The position numbers and the translations under genes are program-made. DNA of 8,822 nt, from NCBI GenBank assembly GCA_000434915.1, contig FR882088.1:1-8822 (forward strand). The letters run 5' to 3'. Positions 1 through 5,311 of the stretch are shown piece after piece. The notes under the pieces were generated by a model. That model was not told the DNA's origin. It did not search any database and saw nothing but the letters and a program-made list of their open reading frames with translations. This DNA comes from Ruminococcus sp. CAG:563. GTDB taxonomy: Bacteria > Bacillota > Clostridia > Oscillospirales > Acutalibacteraceae. Position 1 is the first letter of the stretch; each line of letters opens with the position of its first letter.

Positions 1-2
1 CT

Positions 3-88
3 CGTCAATGAAAAGAGTTATCTTTTTCTGAGATACGAATTTTTTCGTCAAGAAACAGATGTATATTTTTGGTGATACGAAATTTTAC
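3..88. repeat. Imperfect ~43-nt tandem repeat upstream of rnhB
   Basis: Two units are visible. Each begins with CGTCAA (3-8 and 46-51), continues with a GAAA, passes a T-run, and reaches GATACGAA (32-39 and 74-81) followed by an A/T run. The distance between the two anchor words is 29 nt in the first copy and 28 nt in the second. The central parts are diverged. Further copies could lie upstream of the window. The rest of 1-118 shows no convincing gene: frame 1 is open only to a TGA at 73-75 and its 24 residues match no family I recognise. No clean promoter for rnhB was found here. The function of the repeat is unknown. Confidence 0.4.
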
Positions 89-127
89 CGGCTCTAAACA
101 AAAATCTATTTTAAAGGAATGACCGCA

Positions 128-751
128 ATGAAAACGGAAGTAAAAATTGACTGGCTCAAATATGAAAACGAAGCCAAGGCGGACGGTTACAATATCGTTT
201 GCGGAATTGATGAAGCCGGCAGAGGACCTCTTGCGGGTCCGGTTTGTGCTGCGGCGGTTATTCTCCCCGACGGCTGTATAATAGAGGGTGTTAACGATTC
301 AAAAAAGCTTACCGAAAAAAAGCGTGAACAGCTTTTTGATGTTATAAAAGAGACGGCTGTTGCTTATTCGATTGCGACCGCCGACGAAAAAGAAATTGAC
401 GAAATAAATATACTTCAGGCGACATACCTTGCGATGAATCGTGCCTTTCAAGGATTGAATCTAAAGCCTGACATGGCACTTGTTGACGGAAACCGTGACC
501 CGGGTCTCGGAATCCCGACACGGATGATTGTAAAGGGCGATGCAAATTCAATGTCTATAGCTGCCGCATCCATTCTCGCCAAGGTGACAAGGGATCGCTT
601 TATGCTTGAAATGGATAAAAAATATCCTCAATATCAGTTCGCAAAGCACAAGGGCTACGGAACAAAGCTTCACTATGAAATGTTGGATAAATACGGGGCA
701 TCGGAAATTCACAGAATGACTTTTTTGAGGAAATATTATGAAAATAAATAA
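128..751 (+). CDS. rnhB: Ribonuclease HII
   Basis: RNase HII cleaves the RNA strand of RNA:DNA hybrids and nicks at single ribonucleotides embedded in DNA, starting ribonucleotide excision repair in the cytoplasm. The 207-aa product has the family's metal-binding acidic residues: D28 and E29 in IDEAGRG, D120 in LVDG and D138 in VKGD. The NDSKKL motif (56-61), the AAASILAK helix (145-152) and the KGYGT motif with its conserved tyrosine (175-179) are also present. Length is normal for the family. I chose ATG 128 over ATG 119 because the AAGGA ribosome binding site (114-118) directly abuts 119 but sits 9 nt before 128. The 3' end overlaps yraN by 14 nt, so the two are translated from one message. 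Nothing is missing or broken. Confidence 0.95.
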   Translation: MKTEVKIDWLKYENEAKADGYNIVCGIDEAGRGPLAGPVCAAAVILPDGCIIEGVNDSKKLTEKKREQLFDVIKETAVAYSIATADEKEIDEINILQATYLAMNRAFQGLNLKPDMALVDGNRDPGLGIPTRMIVKGDANSMSIAAASILAKVTRDRFMLEMDKKYPQYQFAKHKGYGTKLHYEMLDKYGASEIHRMTFLRKYYENK

Positions 752-1103
752 ATCCGGCGCATGGGGTGAAATTTTTGCCGCAAGATATCTCAGGGATAGC
801 GGTTACAAAATAATCACGGGCAATTTTCGTTCTCGCCTGGGCGAAATTGACCTCATTGCACAAAAGGGAAAATACATATGCTTCGTCGAGGTCAAAACGA
901 GGGGCGAAGAAAGATGGTATGAGCCGAAAGAGGCCGTTAATTTTTCAAAGCAGGAAAAGCTGATTGCAACATCTAAGCTTTTTATGAAAGCGTATCCCGG
1001 AGGAAAGCAGCCACGCTTCGATGTCTGCGAGGTTTTCCTTGATGATAAATTCAAATTGAAGGAAATCAATTATATTGAAAATGCGTTCACGGAAAGCGTA
1101 TAA
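738..1103 (+). CDS. yraN: UPF0102 / YraN family protein (endonuclease-like fold)
   Basis: This is a 121-aa member of UPF0102 (YraN), a family with a restriction-endonuclease/Holliday-junction-resolvase-like fold whose cellular role is not settled. Family landmarks in order are GEIFAARYL (10-18), the SGYKI...N segment (21-29), GEIDLIA (35-41), FVEVKTR (49-55) and RFDV (93-96). The likely metal-binding set E11, D38, E51 and K53 is intact, so the fold is probably catalytically competent if it has nuclease activity. The start codon lies inside rnhB (14-nt overlap) behind GAGGAAA at 727-733, indicating translational coupling. The rnhB-yraN pairing is common in bacteria and suggests a nucleic-acid metabolism role, but that is inference. 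No canonical terminator follows; only a weak 5-bp AT hairpin is seen at 1106-1125. Confidence 0.9.
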   Translation: MKINKSGAWGEIFAARYLRDSGYKIITGNFRSRLGEIDLIAQKGKYICFVEVKTRGEERWYEPKEAVNFSKQEKLIATSKLFMKAYPGGKQPRFDVCEVFLDDKFKLKEINYIENAFTESV

Positions 1104-1129
1104 ATAATCTGTTTTTTTATAGATTTTCA

Positions 1130-1158
1130 TTGAATTGTTATTGTGATTATGATACAAT
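1130..1158 (+). promoter_or_regulatory. Sigma-A type promoter of thrC
   Basis: TTGAAT (1130-1135), a 17-nt spacer and TACAAT (1153-1158) make a near-consensus vegetative promoter, placing transcription start near 1165. The thrC ribosome binding site follows at 1176-1185. The -35 box coincides with an in-frame TTG, which shows that the longer reading of thrC from 1130 is not the real start. Confidence 0.75.
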
Positions 1159-1189
1159 AAAATCAGAACTTACCAAAAGGAGAGGTAAT

Positions 1190-2683
1190 ATGTTTTACAC
1201 CAGCACAAGAGATAAAAGTATAAAGGTTACTTCCTCACAGGCAATTTCTCACGGTATTTCCGCTGAGGGAGGATTGTTTGTTCCCGAGGAGATTCCTCAT
1301 ATAACAATGGATGATATCGTTCGTCTTGCGGACTGCGATTATATAGAAAGAGCAAAGGAGATTCTTTCTCTTTATTTGACGGATTTCACGGCAGAGGAGA
1401 TTGATTCCTGTGTTAAGGGCGCTTACGGCGAAGGAAAATTTTCAAGCGACAAAATTGCTCCGCTGCACACTTTGACAAAGGGCGTTGAGATTCTTGAGCT
1501 GTGGAAAGGCCCTACCTGCGCATTCAAGGATATGGCACTCCAGCTTCTCCCGCATCTTCTTACCGTTGCCTCGGCAAAGAGCGAACCGGGCAAGCAGATT
1601 GTTATTCTTGTTGCGACCTCAGGCGACACCGGCAAGGCGGCACTTGAGGGCTTTAAGGATATTAACAACACGAAGATTCTTGTTTTCTATCCTAATGACG
1701 GTGTTTCTCCGATGCAGAAGCTCCAGATGACAACGCAGGAAGGCTCGAATGTCGGCGTTTGTGCTATTGAGGGCAATTTTGATGACGCACAGACGGGAGT
1801 CAAAAAGATTTTCACGGACAAAGCGGTTGCCGCAAAGCTTGCCGAGCAGGGCATGATGTTCTCGTCGGCAAACTCAATCAACTGGGGTCGTCTCGTTCCG
1901 CAGATTGTTTATTATGTATCCGCTTATTGTGAGATGCTCAATAAGGGCGAGATTAAGCCCGGCGATGGAATAAACGTTGTTGTTCCGACAGGAAACTTCG
2001 GCAATATTCTTGCCGCTTACTATGCAAAGGAAATGGGTGTGCCGATTAAGAAGCTTGTTTGCGCATCAAACGCAAATAATGTTTTGACGGATTTCCTCAA
2101 GACCGGAACATACAACCGTATAAGAGATTTCTACACGACCGTTTCGCCGTCGATGGATATTCTTATTTCTTCAAACCTCGAAAGACTTCTTTTCCTTCTC
2201 TCGGGCATGGATGATGCCATTGTCAGAGAGTGGATGAGCGAGCTTTCGGCAAAGGGCTCATACAAGGTAAGCGATGATGTTTTTGCAAAGCTTACCGAGC
2301 TGTTTGACGCAGGCAGCTGCGATGATAACGGAACAAAAGCATGCATTGCCAAGGAGTTTAAAGAGCATAAATATCTTTGCGATACTCATACGGCTGTAGC
2401 GGTTTCCGTTTATGAGGATTATGCCGAGAGAACGGGTGACACAACACCGACTGTTATCGCATCAACGGCTAACCCGTTCAAGTTCAGCAAGGCGGTTCTT
2501 GACGCCGTTCATCCCGGCATGACCGAGAACCTTGACGAGTTTGAAATGGTTCATGCTCTCCATGACGAGACGGGTGAGGTGTGCCCGCCGCAGCTTGCAA
2601 ATCTTAAGGGCAAGACCCCGAGATTTACCGGCTGCTGCAAGAAAGAGGATATGGAGCAGGTTGTATTTGATTTGCTGAAATAA
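1190..2683 (+). CDS. thrC: Threonine synthase
   Basis: This PLP-dependent enzyme converts O-phospho-L-homoserine to L-threonine and phosphate, the last step of threonine biosynthesis, in the cytoplasm. The 497-aa product belongs to the longer, E. coli/yeast-like threonine synthase subgroup. Motifs: PLP-binding Lys113 in GPTCAFKDMALQ, SGDTGKAA (144-151), EGNFDDAQ (194-201), SANSINWGR (226-234), the phosphate-binding loop PTGNFGN (266-272) and STANPFKF (425-432). ATG 1190 is preceded by AAAAGGAGAGG (1175-1185), and the promoter at 1130-1158 excludes the upstream in-frame TTG at 1130. No hom or thrB gene is adjacent, so it appears monocistronic here. I see no T-box or threonine leader peptide in the roughly 25-nt untranslated region, so any regulation is not obvious from this sequence. 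Confidence 0.96.
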   Translation: MFYTSTRDKSIKVTSSQAISHGISAEGGLFVPEEIPHITMDDIVRLADCDYIERAKEILSLYLTDFTAEEIDSCVKGAYGEGKFSSDKIAPLHTLTKGVEILELWKGPTCAFKDMALQLLPHLLTVASAKSEPGKQIVILVATSGDTGKAALEGFKDINNTKILVFYPNDGVSPMQKLQMTTQEGSNVGVCAIEGNFDDAQTGVKKIFTDKAVAAKLAEQGMMFSSANSINWGRLVPQIVYYVSAYCEMLNKGEIKPGDGINVVVPTGNFGNILAAYYAKEMGVPIKKLVCASNANNVLTDFLKTGTYNRIRDFYTTVSPSMDILISSNLERLLFLLSGMDDAIVREWMSELSAKGSYKVSDDVFAKLTELFDAGSCDDNGTKACIAKEFKEHKYLCDTHTAVAVSVYEDYAERTGDTTPTVIASTANPFKFSKAVLDAVHPGMTENLDEFEMVHALHDETGEVCPPQLANLKGKTPRFTGCCKKEDMEQVVFDLLK

Positions 2684-2717
2684 ATAAAGCGGCTTTGGTT
2701 ATTAAGCAGGCAAAACA

Positions 2718-2726
2718 TGTTATAAT
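2718..2726 (+). promoter_or_regulatory. Extended -10 promoter of the dockerin/NAGPA gene
   Basis: TGTTATAAT is a perfect extended -10 element (TGnTATAAT). The hexamer 17 nt upstream (2698-2703, GTTATT) is a poor -35, which is typical for extended -10 promoters. A start near 2733 would leave a short leader with AAAGAGGG (2739-2746) as ribosome binding site. The 70-nt gap after thrC contains no convincing terminator, so some read-through from thrC is possible. Confidence 0.6.
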
Positions 2727-2753
2727 AATAGAACATTTAAAGAGGGTGTGTTT

Positions 2754-3980
2754 ATGAAAAAACATGTATTAGCAATTATTTCGTTTGTTGTGATATTCTC
2801 TGTTGTTTTTTGCAACGTATTTGTCACTCAGGCTTCAAACCCGGTCGGCGACGTTAACGGCGACGGCAAGGTTAATTCGAGCGACGCTTTGGCCGTCCTC
2901 AGATATTCTGTCGGACTTTCGACGGGAATCAAAGATATGAAGCCCGGCGACATAGACCATAACGGCAAAATCAATTCAAACGATGCCCTTATTATTCTTA
3001 GAATAAGCGTCGGTCTTGCCAATCCCAAGGATTACACAACCACAACTAAACCGACAACCACAACAACTAAGCCGATTCAGTTTACTCCGGCCGCTGTCAA
3101 GGAGGTTTCTCCGTCGTCGGTGACAAAGTATGCGGGAACAATACAGCGTGCATGGAAAATCTCTTCCAAAACGACCAGTGTTGAAATTCACAAGGTCGCT
3201 TACGGTTCAAAAATTACACAGAATTTTGTAAAGAAGCAGGATAGTGCAATTGATTATCAAAAGAGCGTAACATATCAGCCGATTTGCAATATCGCTATTG
3301 TAACCTGTGCACCGACAACGCTTAAGTATGCTGTTACCTCGCAGGTTCTCGGAACGACGAGGGGCAAGCAGGAGGATATCTCCAAAAAGGTTGGCGCATT
3401 GATGGCTGTTAACGGTGAGCCAACAAGTGCAGCAGGGGCAATGGCAATAAGAAACGGTAAAATTTACCTGCCTAACGGTGAGGGCAGAGAAGTTATGCGT
3501 CTTTATAAGAACGGAAAATGTGATTACGGTCCGCTTAACAAGCAGAATCAGAATCAGCTCATTAAGGACGGCGTTTATAATACGGTCAGATTCCATTATG
3601 TTCTTATTAATAATGGCAAAAAGATTACCAATAACGAGTCTTATTACCATAACCGTACAATTCTTGCTCAGATCAGTGCAACAAAGTATATCCTTGCCGT
3701 TGCCGAATTTATGCCGTTGAATTCGATCGCAGATCTTCTCATGAAATACGGTGCAAAGAATGCTGTTGTAACCAATGGCGGCAACTGTTCGTTTATGTAT
3801 GTCAGAGGAATCGGAAACGTTACCGGAACAAGAGCAACTCAGCTCAAGAATTTGAATAAGGTGAACGTTGTCGAAACAGAGTTCTTCGCAAATCACGGTA
3901 TGCTTGGCAATAACAACGCAGGCAAGCCGAAGCTTGGCGGTCCGTGCAGTGATGAGGTTAATTCAATTTACGTTCAGTAA
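2754..3980 (+). CDS. Secreted dockerin protein with phosphodiester glycosidase (NAGPA/DUF2233-like) domain
   Basis: The 408-aa protein has a signal peptide (Lys2-Lys3, hydrophobic stretch about 5-24, probable cleavage after TQA at 27). Two dockerin-type calcium loops follow: DVNGDGKVNSSD (33-44) and DIDHNGKINSND (66-77), each leading into an ..LR.SVGL helix. A Thr/Lys/Pro linker spans 95-107. The remainder (about 175-375) resembles the phosphodiester glycosidase family named after the human lysosomal uncovering enzyme: VNGEPTS (219-225), AIRNGKIY (231-238), YYHNRTILAQ (297-306), IADLLMKYGAKNAVV (325-339). The usual LDGGGSS active-site motif reads TNGGNCS (340-346), so catalysis is uncertain. 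Start ATG 2754 is preferred over GTG 2748 because AAAGAGGG (2739-2746) is correctly spaced only for 2754. The dockerin implies docking to a cohesin on a surface or secreted scaffold; no cohesin gene is in the window. Substrate is unknown. Confidence 0.82.
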   Translation: MKKHVLAIISFVVIFSVVFCNVFVTQASNPVGDVNGDGKVNSSDALAVLRYSVGLSTGIKDMKPGDIDHNGKINSNDALIILRISVGLANPKDYTTTTKPTTTTTKPIQFTPAAVKEVSPSSVTKYAGTIQRAWKISSKTTSVEIHKVAYGSKITQNFVKKQDSAIDYQKSVTYQPICNIAIVTCAPTTLKYAVTSQVLGTTRGKQEDISKKVGALMAVNGEPTSAAGAMAIRNGKIYLPNGEGREVMRLYKNGKCDYGPLNKQNQNQLIKDGVYNTVRFHYVLINNGKKITNNESYYHNRTILAQISATKYILAVAEFMPLNSIADLLMKYGAKNAVVTNGGNCSFMYVRGIGNVTGTRATQLKNLNKVNVVETEFFANHGMLGNNNAGKPKLGGPCSDEVNSIYVQ

Positions 3981-4015
3981 TTGCGATTGCTTTTTGATGA
4001 TTTGGATTAATAAGT

Positions 4016-4073
4016 AAAAGAAAACTGTCACATTAAGCCTGTGATATACAGCCTTGATGTGACAGTCCCTTTT
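4016..4073. terminator. Bidirectional rho-independent terminator between convergent genes
   Basis: Perfect 10-bp arms ACTGTCACAT (4024-4033) and ATGTGACAGT (4057-4066) flank a loop that contains a smaller CTGT/ACAG stem (4039-4042 and 4048-4051). AAAAG (4016-4020) and CTTTT (4069-4073) can pair outside. The minus strand has the better T-run (TTTTCTTTTA), fitting the DUF1540 gene; the plus strand has CCCTTTT and can serve the dockerin gene. Confidence 0.85.
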
Positions 4074-4082
4074 AAAGAAGCT

Positions 4083-4250
4083 TTACTTGCTTACGTCGCT
4101 GCTCGGCTCAAAGGTTGCACAGATTGTTTCTGCACATGTGCAGGCACTTGACGGGCCTACTTCGATTTCGCCTGCAACGCACTTGCAGCCTTCTTCATTA
4201 TAGATGCAGTTGCAAGCGTGGCACTTGATATCTTTGATTTCGTGCTTCAT
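4083..4250 (-). CDS. DUF1540-type cysteine-rich small protein
   Basis: This is a 55-aa minus-strand gene that is easy to miss because of its length. The product carries eight cysteines (C10, C13, C15, C22, C24, C37, C39, C44) in the DUF1540 pattern: V/IKC..C.CIYN (8-18), CKCVAGEIEVG (22-32) and ETICATF (41-47). The spacing of the cysteines suggests metal binding, perhaps zinc, but no function is established for the family. ATG at 4250-4248 is preceded on the minus strand by AAAAAAGGGG with about 9 nt spacing. It is convergent with the dockerin gene and divergent from the metallophosphoesterase gene, and the terminator at 4016-4073 lies just past its stop. Neither strand gives it an obvious near-consensus -35; an AT-rich TATAAA-like -10 is possible near 4292-4297. 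The open frame, ribosome site, terminator and family pattern together make it a real gene. Confidence 0.87.
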   Translation of the reverse strand: MKHEIKDIKCHACNCIYNEEGCKCVAGEIEVGPSSACTCAETICATFEPSSDVSK

Positions 4251-4275
4251 TGTAAATTACCCCTTTTTTAGATTT

Positions 4276-4289
4276 GTGAAACGGTTCAC
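4276..4289. promoter_or_regulatory. 14-bp near-palindrome in divergent promoter region (candidate operator)
   Basis: GTGAAACGGTTCAC has perfect outer arms GTGAA and TTCAC around a central CG; only the A/G pair flanking the CG breaks symmetry. It lies between the divergent DUF1540 and metallophosphoesterase genes, next to AT-rich -10-like sequence at 4291-4300. The shape (inverted repeat centred on CG) resembles LacI/GalR-family operators, but the exact spacing differs from cre and GalR sites. The regulator is unknown. Confidence 0.4.
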
Positions 4290-4343
4290 GTTTATATTAT
4301 CTGTTTCTTTTTGATTATTATTCTTTTTTGAGGAGGTGAAGAG

Positions 4344-5036
4344 ATGTCATTATTTGCTATCGGAGATACGCATCTGTCTTTTGGCAGCGACAAACCTATG
4401 GATGTTTTCAGCGGTTGGCAGGATTATGAAAAAAGGCTTGAAAAAAATTGGAATTCTGTTGTAGCCGAGAACGACACAGTTGTTATTGCCGGCGATATTT
4501 CATGGGGAATGAAAATGGAGGATACATTGGAAGATTTTTGTTTCCTTGATAAGCTTAACGGTACAAAAATAATTATGAAAGGCAATCATGATTATTGGTG
4601 GTCAACTAAAAGCAAAACGGAAAAATTTCTCAAAAAAAACGGAATCGAAAGTATAAAAATTCTTTTTAACAATGCGTATAAAGTTGGTGACGCTGCAATC
4701 TGCGGCACAAGAGGCTGGTTCTTTGACTGCTCTAAAAATGAGGACCAAAAGGTGCTTGCCCGTGAGGTTGGCAGATTGAAAACAAGCATTGCCGAAGCAA
4801 AAAAGCTTGGCGGCGAGGTTATTGCATTTCTTCATTATCCGCCGATAAGCCTGACCGAGACGTGCCATGAGATTTATGACACCCTGGTCGATGAGCAGAT
4901 TAAGACCTGCTATTACGGACATCTGCACGGCAATTCGGTAAATTGGGCTTTTCGAGGCGAAAGTGACGGCATAAAATTTGACCTCATTTCTGCCGACTAC
5001 CTTAATTTTTGTCCGAAATTAATCAGAAAATTTTGA
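4344..5036 (+). CDS. Calcineurin-like metallophosphoesterase
   Basis: The 230-aa product is a stand-alone member of the calcineurin-like phosphoesterase superfamily with the complete two-metal site: D8 and H10 in GDTHLS, D51 in AGDISWG, N81 and H82 in KGNHDYWW, H164 in FLHYPP, and H193/H195 in YGHLHG. Members hydrolyse phosphomonoesters or phosphodiesters; the substrate here cannot be told from sequence. The GNHDYWW and GDISWGM wording matches a predicted phosphohydrolase subgroup common in Firmicutes. There is no signal peptide or membrane segment, so it is cytoplasmic. ATG 4344 follows a very strong AGGAGGTGA (4331-4339). It is transcribed alone, divergent from the DUF1540 gene, and the terminator hairpin begins at the last base of its TGA stop. 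The motif set is complete with no sign of damage. Confidence 0.9.
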   Translation: MSLFAIGDTHLSFGSDKPMDVFSGWQDYEKRLEKNWNSVVAENDTVVIAGDISWGMKMEDTLEDFCFLDKLNGTKIIMKGNHDYWWSTKSKTEKFLKKNGIESIKILFNNAYKVGDAAICGTRGWFFDCSKNEDQKVLAREVGRLKTSIAEAKKLGGEVIAFLHYPPISLTETCHEIYDTLVDEQIKTCYYGHLHGNSVNWAFRGESDGIKFDLISADYLNFCPKLIRKF

Positions 5037-5065
5037 CCGTTGCCGTTTGGCGGCGGTTTTATTTT
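5036..5065 (+). terminator. Rho-independent terminator of the metallophosphoesterase gene
   Basis: ACCGTTGCC (5036-5044) pairs with GGCGGCGGT (5049-5057) over 9 bp including two G-U pairs, with a 4-nt GTTT loop, followed by TTTATTTT. The stem starts at the last base of the stop codon. It separates this gene from the tig cluster. Confidence 0.88.
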
Positions 5066-5123
5066 CGCCCTTAAATTCTCTGATGACAGGAAAAGTAAAT
5101 CAAAGCGTGTAAAGCTATACGCC

Positions 5124-5153
5124 TTTACAATCGACCTTTTTTGACCTTTTAAA
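5124..5153 (+). promoter_or_regulatory. Possible distal promoter of tig overlapping the CtsR-like box
   Basis: TTTACA (5124-5129, one mismatch to TTGACA), an 18-nt spacer and TTTAAA (5148-5153, four of six to TATAAT) form a modest vegetative promoter candidate. The CtsR-like box at 5130-5146 lies entirely in its spacer, the placement expected of a repressor site. The match is weak enough that it needs experimental support. Confidence 0.3.
5130..5146. promoter_or_regulatory. CtsR-type heat-shock operator upstream of tig-clpP-clpX
   Basis: The plus strand reads ATCGACC-TTT-TTTGACC. On the minus strand this is GGTCAAA-AAA-GGTCGAT, to be compared with the known CtsR operator GGTCAAA-NAN-GGTCAAA. 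One heptad is perfect, the other matches 5 of 7, and the 3-nt spacer with central A is exact. CtsR represses clp genes in many Firmicutes, and this site is upstream of a clp cluster. Single TTTGACC/GGTCAAA heptads also occur by chance in coding sequence here (889, 4977, 5032, 8344), but only this site has the paired arrangement. Confidence 0.5.
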
Positions 5154-5190
5154 TGAATTGTAATGCAAAAAAACAGAAAATAATTCCCCA

Positions 5191-5245
5191 AATAATAAAA
5201 ATTTTTTAAAAAGGTATGGAAAAAGGTGAAAACATCTGCTATAAT
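5191..5245 (+). promoter_or_regulatory. Main tig promoter with extended -10 and UP-like A/T tract
   Basis: TGGAAA (5217-5222), a 17-nt spacer and TATAAT (5240-5245) with a TG at 5237-5238 form a strong extended -10 promoter; start is expected near 5252. An almost pure A/T stretch at 5191-5212 lies just upstream of the -35, where an UP element would bind the RNA polymerase alpha subunit. The promoter covers the in-frame ATG at 5216, which is therefore not the tig start. Confidence 0.75.
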
Positions 5246-5258
5246 ACAAAAGTTAATA

Positions 5259-5292
5259 GGTATTTGTGGGAGTATGTACGCTCCGAAATACC
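5259..5292 (+). promoter_or_regulatory. Hairpin in the tig 5' leader just before the ribosome binding site
   Basis: GGTATTT (5259-5265) pairs with AAATACC (5286-5292), then GGAG (5269-5272) with CTCC (5281-5284) around an 8-nt loop, all within the short leader. The stem ends 4 nt before the AGGAGG (5297-5302). A competing pairing, TGTGG (5265-5269) with CCACA (5291-5295), would shift the structure towards the ribosome site. No known riboswitch class is recognised. Confidence 0.5.
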
Positions 5293-5311
5293 ACACAGGA
5301 GGAAGTTTTTA

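Noticed and set aside
1..75. C-terminal 24 codons of an upstream plus-strand gene
   Set aside because: The open frame is short, crosses the tandem repeat whose unit is not a multiple of three, and the residues match no gene usually found before rnhB.
1..118. CRISPR array or end of one at the left edge
   Set aside because: There are only two diverged units with no constant repeat and no conserved-length unique spacers.
1106..1125. Terminator after yraN
   Set aside because: The stem is only AATCT/AGATT with the T-run in the loop, too weak for a standard rho-independent terminator.
1130..1189. 20-residue N-terminal extension of threonine synthase from TTG 1130
   Set aside because: The TTG is part of the -35 box of a near-consensus promoter and the ribosome site at 1175-1185 fits ATG 1190.
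3207..3896. 229-codon open frame on the minus strand opposite the dockerin/NAGPA gene
   Set aside because: It is wholly antisense to a gene with clear signal peptide, dockerin and enzyme domain motifs, has no visible ribosome site and resembles no family; it is a shadow of biased codon use.
4276..4289. Catabolite repression (cre) site
   Set aside because: The spacing from TG to the central CG is one base too short for the cre consensus on both sides, so I list it only as an unidentified palindrome.
5216..5311. 32-residue N-terminal extension of trigger factor from ATG 5216
   Set aside because: The stretch contains the promoter and the structured leader; the AGGAGG at 5297-5302 fits ATG 5312, where the conserved protein begins.
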